This document shows, in pieces, positions 1-8,632 of a stretch of DNA of 64,000 bases. This stretch comes from Cellulomonas aerilata (GTDB lineage: Bacteria > Actinomycetota > Actinomycetes > Actinomycetales > Cellulomonadaceae). The position numbers and the translations under genes are program-made. The stretch is taken from positions 248,001 through 312,000 of the forward strand of contig NZ_BJYY01000001.1 in NCBI RefSeq assembly GCF_007991755.1, in the 5' to 3' direction. Each line of letters starts with the position of its first letter. The stretch's first letter is position 1. A model generated the notes under the pieces. It did not search any database and was not told the DNA's origin. It was given only the letters and a program-made list of their open reading frames with translations.

Positions 1-1109
1 GCGAAGGCCCGGCCCCGGAAGGCGTCCGCGGTGTCGCGCTGGACGATCGTGTCGATCGCGATCTTCGACCCCTGCACCGCGAGCCCGAGCAGTCCGGCGC
101 CGGTCAGCACCGACGGCAGGGTGACGCTCACGGCCAGCAGCCCCTGGCTGACCGCGGCGAGCAGCAGCGACAGCACGATCCACGTGTGGGGTCCGGTGCG
201 CGGCGCGAGGACCGGGGTCAGCACGACGGCGACCGCGGATCCCGCCGCCAGCACCCCGAGGATCAGGCCGAACGCGGCGAGCCCGTCCTGGCCGGGGGCG
301 GCGAGCAGGTTGCGCGACATGAGGATCCCGGCGATGAAGACGACGCCGTAGAGAAAGCGGTGCACCGCCATCACCCCGAGCGCGCGCGCCGGGGTCCGGC
401 GCTCGGCCAGGTGCCGCGCGCCCTGCACGAGGCCGCGGGCCAGGTCGCGCACCTCACGCCGCAGGGCGGTGCCGTCGGCCGGAGCGTCCGGGCCCAGGAG
501 CCCGCGCGGCATCCGGGAGGCCAGCGCCGACGCGGCGGCGAACAGGACCGCCGCACCGAGCAGGACGGTGGCGTCCTTGGACCGCCCGGGCTCGAGCAGC
601 AGCCCGACGGCGAGCCCGCCGCCGCCGCCCACGAACGCCGCACCGGCGCCGAGGGTCGGGGTCAGCGAGTTGGCGGTGAGCAGCAGCGGCCCCTCGACCA
701 CCCGCGGCAGTCCTGCGGACAGCGCCGACAGCAGGAAGCGGTTGACGGAGAGGTTGACCAGCGCCAGGACGTACACGGCGGGGCCCACGCCGTCGACCAC
801 GAGCAGCACCGCGAGGACCACGGTGATCGCGACCCGGACAAGGTTGCCCAGGAGGAGGACCTGCCGCCGGCGCCAGCGGTCCAGCAGCACCCCGGCCCAC
901 GGACCGACGACGGTGAACGGCAGCAGCAGCACGGCGAACGCGGTGGCGACCCCGGTCGCGGTGCCGGCGCTCTCGGGGGAGAAGAAGAACAGGGTCGCGA
1001 GCCCGACCTGGAACATCCCGTCGCCCGCCTGGCTGGTGAGCCGGACGGCGAACAGCCGCCGGAAGTCCTTCAGGCCCAGCAGCCGGCGGAGCTCGGCGAT
1101 GACGCGCAC
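1..1109 (-). CDS. MFS transporter (3' end beyond window)
   Basis: The frame reads without a stop from a GTG at 1109 (MRVIAELRRLLGLKDF) to the window edge, so the C-terminus is missing. About 370 residues are visible, with alternating hydrophobic helices and basic cytoplasmic loops such as DRWRRRQ after the second helix, which is typical of the major facilitator superfamily. It most resembles MFS proteins of the enterobactin-exporter/YfiS type, probably an exporter; the substrate cannot be told. The gene follows ino1 on the same strand but is separated by about 290 bp holding a terminator and a repeat element, so it is probably transcribed alone. No strong ribosome site is visible before the GTG. 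Confidence 0.85.
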   Translation of the reverse strand, partial: MRVIAELRRLLGLKDFRRLFAVRLTSQAGDGMFQVGLATLFFFSPESAGTATGVATAFAVLLLPFTVVGPWAGVLLDRWRRRQVLLLGNLVRVAITVVLAVLLVVDGVGPAVYVLALVNLSVNRFLLSALSAGLPRVVEGPLLLTANSLTPTLGAGAAFVGGGGGLAVGLLLEPGRSKDATVLLGAAVLFAAASALASRMPRGLLGPDAPADGTALRREVRDLARGLVQGARHLAERRTPARALGVMAVHRFLYGVVFIAGILMSRNLLAAPGQDGLAAFGLILGVLAAGSAVAVVLTPVLAPRTGPHTWIVLSLLLAAVSQGLLAVSVTLPSVLTGAGLLGLAVQGSKIAIDTIVQRDTADAFRGRAF

Positions 1110-1169
1110 GCCCCGAGGCTACCGGCGGGTGCCCGGGCCGGGTCCCACCCGCCCGGGTCGCCCACCCGC

Positions 1170-1284
1170 GCCGAGCCCGACGTCCCGCGCCGAGCGGGAC
1201 GTCCACGCCCAGCGCGTTTCCCCGCCGAGTGCGACGTCCCGGACCTCCGGCGACACCGGATCGGTCCACGACGTCGCACTCGGC
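1170..1284. repeat. Intergenic inverted-repeat element, copy 1 (GCCGAGTGCGACGTC)
   Basis: A perfect 15-bp inverted repeat, GCCGAGTGCGACGTC at 1224-1238 and its complement at 1270-1284, frames a 31-bp loop. After two mismatches the stem continues with GGACC/GGTCC. Just before it lie two relatives of the 15-mer: GCCGAGCCCGACGTC at 1170-1184 and GCCGAGCGGGACGTC at 1189-1203. These overlap a perfect 10-bp hairpin (GACGTCCCGC 1179-1188 with GCGGGACGTC 1194-1203). The same core, including the GGACC inner arm, recurs at 45359-45419. Function unknown; it looks like a REP-like or protein-binding intergenic element. Confidence 0.75.
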
Positions 1285-1357
1285 TGGGCGGGTGGTGAGG
1301 CGGGGGGGTGACGCGGGCCGGGCGGGGAGGCGGGGCGGGCGGTGAGTGGTGAAGGGT

Positions 1358-1388
1358 GAGGGCCCCGGGGCGAGCACCCGGGGCCCTC
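1358..1388 (-). terminator. Terminator hairpin after ino1
   Basis: Perfect 12-bp stem GAGGGCCCCGGG (1358-1369) / CCCGGGGCCCTC (1377-1388) with a 7-nt loop, 12 nt downstream of the ino1 stop. It has no T-run, as is common for high-GC actinobacterial terminators. A G-rich tract lies beyond it at 1295-1356. Confidence 0.7.
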
Positions 1389-1400
1389 GACAGCGTGTGG

Positions 1401-2495
1401 CTACCGCTCGTTGGTCCCGGCGATGAAGGCCTCCAGCTGCGCCCGACCCGCGGTGTCCTCCATCTGCACCGGCGGCGACTTCATGAAGTACGTCGAGGCG
1501 GAGATGATCGGGCCGCCGACGCCGCGGTCCTTGGCGATCTTCGCGGCCCGGACGGCGTCGATGATGATGCCGGCCGAGTTGGGGGAGTCCCAGACCTCGA
1601 GCTTGTACTCCAGGTTCAGCGGGACCTCGCCGAACGCGCGGCCCTCGAGGCGCACGTAGGCCCACTTGCGGTCGTCGAGCCAGGCCACGTAGTCCGACGG
1701 GCCGATGTGGACGTTGCGGTCCTCCTTCTTGCCGGCCAGCGGACCCTCGTCGATGTTCGAGGTGACGGCCTGCGTCTTGGAGAGCTTCTTGGACTCCAGG
1801 CGCTCGCGCTCGAGCATGTTCTTGAAGTCCATGTTGCCGCCGACGTTGAGCTGGTACGTGCGGTCCAGCACCACGCCGCGGTCCTCGAAGAGCTTGGCGA
1901 GCACGCGGTGCGTGATGGTGGCACCGACCTGCGACTTGATGTCGTCGCCGACGATCGGCACACCGGCGGCCTCGAACTTCGCGGCCCACTCCGGGTCGGA
2001 CGCGATGAACACGGGCAGCGCGTTGACGAACGCCACGCCGGCGTCGATGGCGCACTGCGCGTAGAACTTCGCGGCGTCCTCCGAGCCGACCGGCAGGTAG
2101 CAGACCAGGACGTCGACCTGTGCCTCGCGCAGCACCTGGACGACGTCGACCGGCTCGGCCTCGGACTCCTCGATGGTCAGTGCGTAGTACTTGCCGATGC
2201 CGTCCAGCGTCGGGCCGCGCTGCACCGTCACGCCCAGCGGCGGGACGTCGGCGATCTTGATCGTGTTGTTCTCGCTGGCGTTGATGGCCTCGGAGAGGTC
2301 GAAGCCGACCTTCTTCGCGTCGACGTCGAACGCCGCGACGAACTCGAGGTCCGAGACGTGGTAGTCGCCGAACTTCACGTGCATGAGTCCCGGGACGCGG
2401 CCGGCCGGGTCGGCGTCCGCGTAGAAGTGCACTCCCTGGACCAGCGACGAGGCGCAGTTGCCGACGCCGACGACGGCGACGCGGATGGAGGTCAT
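1401..2495 (-). CDS. ino1: Inositol-3-phosphate synthase
   Basis: Converts glucose-6-phosphate to 1L-myo-inositol-1-phosphate with NAD as cofactor. This is the first step towards phosphatidylinositol, and in actinobacteria also mycothiol. The 364-residue product has the size of the short actinobacterial enzymes. It opens with the Rossmann motif [16 protein letters not shown] (residues about 6-21) and carries NVGGNMDF near residue 217 and the conserved lysine-rich [12 protein letters not shown] stretch typical of the family. The ATG has a good ribosome site (GAAGGAGCGAGG). padR lies 10 bp upstream on the same strand, so the pair is probably one transcript under the PadR operator; a terminator follows. 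Confidence 0.95.
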   Translation of the reverse strand: MTSIRVAVVGVGNCASSLVQGVHFYADADPAGRVPGLMHVKFGDYHVSDLEFVAAFDVDAKKVGFDLSEAINASENNTIKIADVPPLGVTVQRGPTLDGIGKYYALTIEESEAEPVDVVQVLREAQVDVLVCYLPVGSEDAAKFYAQCAIDAGVAFVNALPVFIASDPEWAAKFEAAGVPIVGDDIKSQVGATITHRVLAKLFEDRGVVLDRTYQLNVGGNMDFKNMLERERLESKKLSKTQAVTSNIDEGPLAGKKEDRNVHIGPSDYVAWLDDRKWAYVRLEGRAFGEVPLNLEYKLEVWDSPNSAGIIIDAVRAAKIAKDRGVGGPIISASTYFMKSPPVQMEDTAGRAQLEAFIAGTNER

Positions 2496-2505
2496 CCTCG
2501 CTCCT

Positions 2506-3138
2506 TCATTTCTCAGTGCCGGGACGCGTGGCGTCCCCGGCGGGATCGGCGTCGGCCGGGTGGCCGCTGCCGGTGGGCCGAGAGCGACGGGCGCCGCGCT
2601 CGTTGTCGATGAGGCCGTCGAGCCACCGGACCTCGCGCTCGACCTGCTCCAGGCCGTGGCGCTGCAGCTCGAGGGTGTACTCGTCCATGCGCTCGCGGGT
2701 CCGCTGGAACGACTGACGGATCGTCTCCAGCCGCTCCGTGAGCCGGGTGCGCCGACCCTCCAGGATCCGCAGCCGCGTCGCCGGGTCGGTCTGCGCGAAG
2801 AACGCGAACCGGACGCCGAAGTTCTCGTCCTCCCAGGCCGCCGGGCCGGACGACGCCAGGATCTGCTGGAACCGTTCCTTGCCGTCGGGGGTCAGCCGGT
2901 AGACGATCCGGGCCCGCTTGCCCGACAGGCCGTGCGGCGGAGCGGCGGGGGACTCGGTCCCGGTGATCCACCCGCTCGCCACCAGCCCCTTGAGGCACGG
3001 GTACAGCGATCCGTACGACAGCGCGCGGAACGACCCGAGCACGAGGTTGAGCCGCTTGCGCAGCTCGTAGCCGTGCATCGGGGACCGGTCCAGGAGGCCG
3101 AGAATCGCCGCCTCGAGGACGTCGGACCGTGCGCGCAT
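2506..3138 (-). CDS. PadR family transcriptional regulator
   Basis: A 210-residue winged-helix repressor. The N-terminal PadR domain ([20 protein letters not shown], then [17 protein letters not shown]) fills residues 1-85 and is followed by a long helical C-terminal domain (about 110-190, rich in Arg, Glu and Gln) that dimerises in class 1 PadR proteins. The ATG at 3138 was chosen because the family starts at this point and GGAGGGCGGGG precedes it; the open frame runs further upstream but gives an unrelated basic extension. It is probably autoregulated through the palindrome 64 bp upstream and co-transcribed with ino1. The padR-ino1 pairing is also seen in mycobacteria (Rv0047c-Rv0046c). Confidence 0.92.
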   Translation of the reverse strand: MRARSDVLEAAILGLLDRSPMHGYELRKRLNLVLGSFRALSYGSLYPCLKGLVASGWITGTESPAAPPHGLSGKRARIVYRLTPDGKERFQQILASSGPAAWEDENFGVRFAFFAQTDPATRLRILEGRRTRLTERLETIRQSFQRTRERMDEYTLELQRHGLEQVEREVRWLDGLIDNERGARRSRPTGSGHPADADPAGDATRPGTEK

Positions 3139-3201
3139 CGACCCCGCCCTCCGCCCGCTCGGTCGCTCGTCCGCCGGGTGTGCCCGCGATCGGAGGCGAT
3201 T

Positions 3202-3224
3202 CGATGTATCGACCTGATACATCG
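3202..3224. promoter_or_regulatory. PadR-type operator upstream of padR-ino1
   Basis: Perfect inverted repeat CGATGTATC-N5-GATACATCG, containing the ATGT...ACAT signature of PadR sites. It is AT-rich against a very GC-rich background and lies 64 bp before the padR start. It probably overlaps the padR promoter and mediates autorepression. Confidence 0.75.
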
Positions 3225-3427
3225 GGAGGTTAGGTCCGCGGGAGGTGACGGGGCAAGACGCCGCTCCGGGGCGCGGTGGGGCGGCGACGTGGGGATGGTG
3301 TGAAGGCCCCCGGGTGGTCCGGTCCCGCCCCCCGGCGGCACCGGACGGTCCCGCATACTGAGGCGGCACGGGTCGACGCGCGCACGTCGCCGCGGCCCCA
3401 CTCGAGCAGGTCGGCGAAGGGCAGCAC

Positions 3428-5806
3428 GTGGCAGGCGGAGACTCCGGGGGTCGTGGATCGGCACCCCGTGGACGCGTTCGGCGCACCTCGGTGAAGGAGC
3501 GCCAGCGAACGGTCGGTCGGCGCCAGGTGCTCGGCTACCCGCAGTGGCGGCGCACCGGGATCCGGCGGTGGCTGCCGTCGTGGCGGCTGGTCCTCGGCTC
3601 GCTGCTGACGCTCGGGTTCCTCGGGATCGGGGCGGTGGCGGTCGCCTACGCCATGACGACCATCCCCGAGCCGGACGAGTTCACCCAGGCGCAGACGACG
3701 ACCGTCTACTACGCCGACGGCGCCACGGTCATGGGGACCTTCGCGACGCAGACGCGCGAGATCGTCGACATCGCCACGCTGCCGGAGCACGTCGGGCACG
3801 CCGTCGTCGCCTCCGAGGACCGCACGTTCTACGAGAACGCCGGGATCTCCCCGACCGGCATGACGCGCGCCCTGATCAACAACCTGCGCGGGGGCGCCAC
3901 CCAGGGCGGGTCGACGATCACCCAGCAGTACGCCGAGCGGTACTACGCCGGCCAGACGACGACGGACTACGTGGGCAAGGCCAAGGAGGCCCTGCTCGCG
4001 GTGAAGATCGGCCAGAGCGAGGACAAGGAGGAGGTGCTGGGGAACTACCTCAACACCATCTACCTGGGCCGCGGCACCTACGGCATCCAGGCCGCCTCGC
4101 AGGCCTACTTCGGGGTGAACGCGGCGGACCTGACGGTCTCCCAGGCGGCGATGATCGCCGGCATCATCCCGTCGCCGTCGAACTGGGACCCGCTGGTGGA
4201 CCCCGAGCGGGCCGAGCAGCGCTGGAACCGGGTCCTGGACCTGATGGTCGAGGACGGGTGGATCACCGAGGCGGACCGCGCCGCGCAGGTCTTCCCCGAG
4301 ACGATCCCGCTGAGCACCGGCCAGACGTACGCCGGCCCGCAGGGCTACCTGCTCGACATGGTCCGGCGCGAGCTGCGCGACCGGGCGTCGTTCACGGACG
4401 AGCAGATCGACACCGCGGGCCTGTCCGTGGTGACCACCATCGAGAAGCCGCTGCAGGACGCCGCCGTCACCTCGGCGGCCGCGCTCATGGACGGCACCCT
4501 CGCCGGCGAGGCGCCCGCACCCAACCTGCGTGCCAGCATCGTCTCGGTCGACCCGGCCGACGGCGCGATCGTCGCGCTGTACGGCGGCCCCGACTTCATC
4601 TCCCAGTCGTTCAACTCCGCGACCCAGGGCGAGGCGCAGGGCGGCTCGACGTTCAAGCCGTTCACGCTGGTCGGCGCGCTGGAGAACGGGATCCCGCTGA
4701 CCAAGCGCTACCCCGGCTTCAGCCCGATGCCGCTGCCCGGGTGGGAGCGCCCGGGCCTGCGCAACTTCGGCAACCAGAGCTTCGGCAGCATCGACCTCGT
4801 GCAGGCGACCGAGGACTCGGTCAACACGGTGTACGCCCAGCTCAACATCGAGATCGGGCCGGAGAAGACGGCCCAGGTCGCCCAGCGTGCCGGCATCACG
4901 ACCCCGGTCGAGGTCAACGCCGCGAACGTCCTGGGGTCCTCGACGGTGCACCCGCTCGACATGGCGTCGGCGTACGCCACCTTCGCCGCACAGGGGTTCC
5001 ACTCAACGCCGTTCATCGTGCGCCAGGCGACCTACATCATCGACGACAGCGTCGCCTACCAGGGCGCCGGGGCCCGGGAGCAGGTCTTCAGCCCGGAGGT
5101 CGTCGCCGACGCGACCTACGCGATGACCCGGGTGGTCACCAGCGGGTCGGGGTCGCGCTGGGTCGGCCCGCTCGACCGACCCATCGCCGGCAAGACCGGG
5201 ACGTCGAACGAGAACCGGTCGGCGTGGTTCGTCGGCTTCACGCCCCGCATCTCCACCGCCGTGGGCTTCTACCAGCCGCCGGCGGACGGGACGCCGGGGC
5301 AGGAGACCATCACCCCGTTCGGGCGCGGCGTCCGCGAGGTCACCGGCGGCACCTGGCCGTCGGCGCTGTGGGCGCAGTACATGGAGCAGGTCTTCGCGGT
5401 GGAGAAGTACGCCCCCGCGGACGAGTTCCCCGAGCGTGCGAACGTCAACCGCCGGAGCGCGACGTCGACCCCCACGCCGACGGCGACCCCGACGCCGACG
5501 CCCACCCCCACCGAGACGGCGCCCCCGCAGCCCCAGACGATCGCCGTCCCCGGTGGGCTGGCCGGGCGCACGCGGGCCGACGCCGAGGCCGCGCTGGTCA
5601 ACGCCGGCCTGACCGCGAACGTGACCGAGCAGCCGTCGGACACGGTCCCGGCCGGCCGGGTCATCAGCGCCGACCCGGCGGGCGAGGTCCCGGCGGGGAC
5701 CGCGGTGACGCTGGTCGTCTCGTCCGGCCCCGCGGCGCCCCCCGCGACGCCGACGCCGGCCGCGACGACGGGTGCGGCGGCGCCCGCGGTCCCGCCGCCC
5801 GGTTGA
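3428..5806 (+). CDS. ponA: Class A penicillin-binding protein (PonA type) with PASTA domain
   Basis: Bifunctional peptidoglycan synthase, 792 residues: a basic cytoplasmic N-terminus, one membrane anchor (about 53-75), a GT51 glycosyltransferase domain with catalytic Glu in SEDRTFYENAG (about 129-139) and GGSTITQQ (160-167), then a transpeptidase domain with STFK (407-410), SVN (464-466) and KTGT (589-592). A TP-repeat linker (about 681-700) leads to a single PASTA domain (about 704-768) and an Ala/Pro tail. GTG 3428 is preceded by GAAGGG; an in-frame GTG at 3491 is an alternative. Its place before rpsF matches mycobacterial ponA1. Confidence 0.95.
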   Translation: MAGGDSGGRGSAPRGRVRRTSVKERQRTVGRRQVLGYPQWRRTGIRRWLPSWRLVLGSLLTLGFLGIGAVAVAYAMTTIPEPDEFTQAQTTTVYYADGATVMGTFATQTREIVDIATLPEHVGHAVVASEDRTFYENAGISPTGMTRALINNLRGGATQGGSTITQQYAERYYAGQTTTDYVGKAKEALLAVKIGQSEDKEEVLGNYLNTIYLGRGTYGIQAASQAYFGVNAADLTVSQAAMIAGIIPSPSNWDPLVDPERAEQRWNRVLDLMVEDGWITEADRAAQVFPETIPLSTGQTYAGPQGYLLDMVRRELRDRASFTDEQIDTAGLSVVTTIEKPLQDAAVTSAAALMDGTLAGEAPAPNLRASIVSVDPADGAIVALYGGPDFISQSFNSATQGEAQGGSTFKPFTLVGALENGIPLTKRYPGFSPMPLPGWERPGLRNFGNQSFGSIDLVQATEDSVNTVYAQLNIEIGPEKTAQVAQRAGITTPVEVNAANVLGSSTVHPLDMASAYATFAAQGFHSTPFIVRQATYIIDDSVAYQGAGAREQVFSPEVVADATYAMTRVVTSGSGSRWVGPLDRPIAGKTGTSNENRSAWFVGFTPRISTAVGFYQPPADGTPGQETITPFGRGVREVTGGTWPSALWAQYMEQVFAVEKYAPADEFPERANVNRRSATSTPTPTATPTPTPTPTETAPPQPQTIAVPGGLAGRTRADAEAALVNAGLTANVTEQPSDTVPAGRVISADPAGEVPAGTAVTLVVSSGPAAPPATPTPAATTGAAAPAVPPPG

Positions 5807-5988
5807 TCGTCGCCGACCGGCCGCCCGGCCGGGAGACCGGGTCGAGGCGCGCACGGGTGTGATCCACCACCCACCCCGCGCGGTCCGGACCGTCGCCGCG
5901 ACCGGGTATCGTGGTCGGTTGCTGTGCCCGCATCGGTCGGAGTCGCCATCGACGCCGTCCGCGGGCACCGCGACGCAACAGCCCTCCT

Positions 5989-6036
5989 GCCACGGAGAGA
6001 CCGTGGCCGCACTAGTCCACAGGAGGTGGGTCCCCA
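5989..6036 (+). promoter_or_regulatory. Structured leader of the rpsF operon
   Basis: The 230-bp gap between ponA and rpsF holds a perfect 7-bp hairpin (GCCACGG 5989-5995 / CCGTGGC 6001-6007, loop AGAGA). A strong Shine-Dalgarno AGGAGG (6021-6026) follows, and then a small GTGGG/CCCAC self-pairing stretch between it and the ATG. Leaders of rpsF in many bacteria bind the S6:S18 complex for feedback control. Whether this is such a motif cannot be decided by eye. The rpsF promoter was not located with confidence. Confidence 0.35.
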
Positions 6037-6037
6037 C

Positions 6038-6325
6038 ATGCGTCAGTACGAGATCATGATCATCCTCGACCCCGAGATCGAGGAGCGCACCGTCGCCCCC
6101 TCGCTCGACAAGTACCTGTCGGTCGTCAAGACCGACGGCGGCACCGTCGACAAGGTCGACATCTGGGGTCGTCGCCGTCTGGCCTACGACATCCAGAAGA
6201 AGTCCGAGGGCATCTACGCCGTCATCGACTTCCACGCGGAGCCGGCCACGGCCAAGGAACTCGACCGTCAGCTGGGCCTGAACGAGGCCGTGCTGCGGAC
6301 CAAGGTCCTGCGCACCGACGCCTGA
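6038..6325 (+). CDS. rpsF: 30S ribosomal protein S6
   Basis: 95 residues, [21 protein letters not shown] at the start and [23 protein letters not shown] in the middle, both hallmark bS6 segments. It binds S18 on the platform of the 30S subunit. The ATG at 6038 is favoured over upstream in-frame codons because bS6 begins MRxYE and an AGGAGG sits 11 nt before it. First gene of the rpsF-ssb-rpsR-rplI operon. There is no long acidic C-terminal tail. Confidence 0.97.
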   Translation: MRQYEIMIILDPEIEERTVAPSLDKYLSVVKTDGGTVDKVDIWGRRRLAYDIQKKSEGIYAVIDFHAEPATAKELDRQLGLNEAVLRTKVLRTDA

Positions 6326-6368
6326 GCGTCGTCCCGATCCGACACAACCACGTTCACAGGGAGCTGGC

Positions 6369-6881
6369 ATGGCTGGTGAGACCGTCATCACGGTGATCGG
6401 GAACCTGACCGGGGACCCGGAGCTGCGCTTCACCCCGTCGGGTGCCGCCGTCGCCAACTTCACCGTGGCCTCGACGCCGCGGACGTTCGACCGCCAGAGC
6501 AACGAGTTCAAGGACGGCGACACGCTGTTCATGCGCTGCTCGATCTGGCGCGAGGCTGCCGAGAACGTGGCGGAGTCGCTCACCAAGGGCACCCGGGTGA
6601 TCGTCACCGGTCGCCTCGTCCAGCGGTCCTACGAGACCCGTGAGGGCGAGAAGCGCACCGTGGTCGAGCTCCAGGTCGACGAGGTCGGCCCGTCGCTGCG
6701 CTACGCCAGCGCCAAGGTCACGCGCACGCAGCGCGGCGGCGGCGGTGGTGGCGGCTTCGGCGGCGGTGGTGGCGGTGGCGGATTCGGCGGCGGGTCGTCG
6801 TCCGGTCCGGCCGACGACCCGTGGGCCACGCCGGCCCAGGGCGGGTCGTCCGGCGGGTACTCCGACGAGCCGCCGTTCTGA
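6369..6881 (+). CDS. ssb: Single-stranded DNA-binding protein
   Basis: 170 residues. The OB fold occupies about residues 1-115 ([28 protein letters not shown], then [22 protein letters not shown]). A glycine-rich linker of GGGGGFGG repeats follows, and the acidic tip YSDEPPF is the usual docking tail for partner proteins. It coats single-stranded DNA in replication and repair. The ribosome site is AGGGAG. Lies between rpsF and rpsR, the canonical actinobacterial order. Confidence 0.97.
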   Translation: MAGETVITVIGNLTGDPELRFTPSGAAVANFTVASTPRTFDRQSNEFKDGDTLFMRCSIWREAAENVAESLTKGTRVIVTGRLVQRSYETREGEKRTVVELQVDEVGPSLRYASAKVTRTQRGGGGGGGFGGGGGGGGFGGGSSSGPADDPWATPAQGGSSGGYSDEPPF

Positions 6882-6943
6882 TCGGCACCTCGCCTCACCG
6901 CTGACGCACCCGCTCGGGCAGCCCAGCACCACTCATCACCCAT

Positions 6944-6967
6944 CCCGGGGCATGGCACCGCCCCGGG
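6944..6967 (+). promoter_or_regulatory. Hairpin between ssb and rpsR
   Basis: Perfect 7-bp stem CCCGGGG (6944-6950) / CCCCGGG (6961-6967) in the 116-bp ssb-rpsR gap. It could be a processing site or partial attenuator that sets the ratio of ssb to rpsR; it is too short to call a terminator. Confidence 0.35.
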
Positions 6968-6997
6968 CTCCAGGACTTCATCACGAGGAGCACCGCG

Positions 6998-7234
6998 ATG
7001 GCCAAGGCCGTTGTCCGCAAGCCCAAGAAGAAGCAGAACCCGCTCAAGGCGGCGAAGATCGACGTCGTCGACTACAAGGACACCGCGCTGCTGCGCAAGT
7101 TCGTGTCCGACCGGGGCAAGATCCGTGCGCGCCGGGTGACCGGCGTGTCCGTGCAGGAGCAGCGCGCGATCGCGCGTGCCGTCAAGAACGCGCGCGAGGT
7201 GGCACTCCTGCCGTACTCGTCGTCGGCTCGCTGA
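6998..7234 (+). CDS. rpsR: 30S ribosomal protein S18
   Basis: 78 residues, [42 protein letters not shown] at the N-terminus with the family core [29 protein letters not shown]. It lacks the CxxC pairs of zinc-binding S18 paralogues, so it is the zinc-free form. The ribosome site CGAGGAG lies 8 nt before the ATG. It partners S6 on the 30S platform and is followed after 14 bp by rplI. Confidence 0.97.
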   Translation: MAKAVVRKPKKKQNPLKAAKIDVVDYKDTALLRKFVSDRGKIRARRVTGVSVQEQRAIARAVKNAREVALLPYSSSAR

Positions 7235-7248
7235 GAGGGAGGTCGACC

Positions 7249-7698
7249 ATGGCAAAGCTCATCCTGACCCACGAGGTCACCGGCCTCGGCACCCCCGGGG
7301 ACGTCGTCGAGGTGAAGGACGGGTACGCCCGTAACTTCCTCGTCCCGCGCGGCCTGGCCACGACGTGGTCCAAGGGCGCCGAGAAGCAGGTCACCTCGAT
7401 CCGCAAGGCCCGCAAGGCCCGCGAGATCGCGACCCTCGACGAGGCGAAGGCGATCCGCGACGCGCTGCAGTCCAAGCCCGTCGTCGTCCGCGCGAAGTCC
7501 GGCGAGGCCGGCCGCCTGTTCGGCGCGATCACGACCACCGAGATCGCCGACGCCGTCAAGGCCGCCGGTGCTCCTGAGGTCGACAAGCGCAAGGTCGAGG
7601 TCGGTCAGCCGATCAAGGCCCTCGGCGACTACACGGTGCAGGTCCGCCTGCACCCCGAGGTCACCGCGCGCATCGACGTCAAGGTCGTCTCGCTCTGA
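7249..7698 (+). CDS. rplI: 50S ribosomal protein L9
   Basis: 149 residues with the diagnostic N-terminal [33 protein letters not shown] globular domain, a connecting helix rich in Lys, Arg and Glu (about 42-75), and the C-terminal RNA-binding lobe ([21 protein letters not shown] and [23 protein letters not shown]). The ATG at 7249 follows GAGGGAGG. Last gene of the operon; a strong terminator begins 32 bp after the stop. Confidence 0.97.
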   Translation: MAKLILTHEVTGLGTPGDVVEVKDGYARNFLVPRGLATTWSKGAEKQVTSIRKARKAREIATLDEAKAIRDALQSKPVVVRAKSGEAGRLFGAITTTEIADAVKAAGAPEVDKRKVEVGQPIKALGDYTVQVRLHPEVTARIDVKVVSL

Positions 7699-7729
7699 GG
7701 TCCACGTGACCGCGGCACGACACGCCTGA

Positions 7730-7764
7730 GAAGGACCCGGTCCCCGGTGGGGGCCGGGTCCTTC
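7730..7764 (+). terminator. Terminator of the rpsF-ssb-rpsR-rplI operon
   Basis: Stem AAGGACCCGG (7731-7740) / CCGGGTCCTT (7754-7763), extended one pair by G7730/C7764, with further CCCC/GGGG pairing in the loop and a short TTCC end. It lies between convergent genes and may also serve the phosphotransferase pseudogene. Confidence 0.85.
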
Positions 7765-7830
7765 CGCGTCCCGGGCCGGGCGGTCGACCGGGCACGCGGG
7801 GGCGCGGCGGACCTGGCCCCCGCCCGGGAC

Positions 7831-8632
7831 TCAGTCGGACGCGCGATCCTCGGCCAGGACGCCGCAGGACGCGCCGATCCAGCGGGCGTCGCGCCGGTAC
7901 AGGTCGACGTGGCCGCGCAGCCGGTCGTCGTCGTCCGCGGTGGCGCGTGCCAGCGTCCAGGCCGCGAGGTCCTCCAGCCGGACGACGGCGCCCCGGAGCA
8001 CCTCTGGGGGCGCCAGGTCGTGGCCGAGGGCGTCGCACAGCACGCGCAGACGCCGCGCGCGGGCGACGCGGTCGAGGCGGAGGCCGTCGTGGTCCGGGTG
8101 GGACAGCGGTACCAGGCGGTAGGCGAGGTACGCGAGGTCCCACACCCGCGGACCAGGAGAGGCTGTGTCCCAGTCGATGATCCCGACGAGCCGCCCGCCG
8201 TCGAGCACCATGGTGTCCGGTGCCAGGTCGTTGTGGCAGACGACCTCCGCGGGCTCGTGGCCGCGGGGCTGCCAGACGGCGCCGGACCGGTCGAGCCCGC
8301 GCGCCGCGTCGTGCAGCGCTGCGGTCCGGCGAGCGGCGGCGGCCAGCACCTCCTCGGCCCCGACCCGGTCCGGGAGCGGGTACTGCGGCACGACGCCGGG
8401 CAGGTGCTCGACGCGGTCGGGGCCTTCTCGTCAGACCCCAGCGGCGCCGGCACCCCGGTGCCGCCGTGGGCGCGCAGGTGCGCCAGCAGCGCTGGACGGT
8501 GGGGCTCCACGGCCCGGCGGTGCGGCGGACGGTCGACCCCACCCGCACGGCGCCGCCCATGCCGGCTCCCGGCAGGCGCTGCTCGGGCCCGACCGGTGGT
8601 CCCGGCTCCGGCCCGGTCCCGCGGCTTCTCAC
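7831..8632 (-). pseudogene. Aminoglycoside phosphotransferase-family gene with two frameshifts
   Basis: The family sequence is spread over three frames. Upstream codons read VRVGSTVRRTAGPWSPTVQ, the next frame gives ALLAHLRAHGGTGVPAPLGSDEK, and the third gives EGPDRVEHLPGVVPQYPLPD onward to the stop at 7831. Each join is explained by one missing base: after CAG near 8501 and in the GGCCCC stretch near 8430. The last piece (GTG 8391 to 7831, 186 codons) keeps the kinase motifs VCHNDLAPDT and IIDWDTA. A GTG at 8632 overlaps the MATE stop by 4 bp, so the intact ancestor was translationally coupled to it; ATG 8560 is an alternative start. Either a true pseudogene or two sequencing errors. Confidence 0.7.

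Noticed and set aside
1285-1357. G-quadruplex regulatory element
   Set aside because: The tract is rich in G runs, but similar runs are frequent at this GC content and nothing ties it to a promoter.
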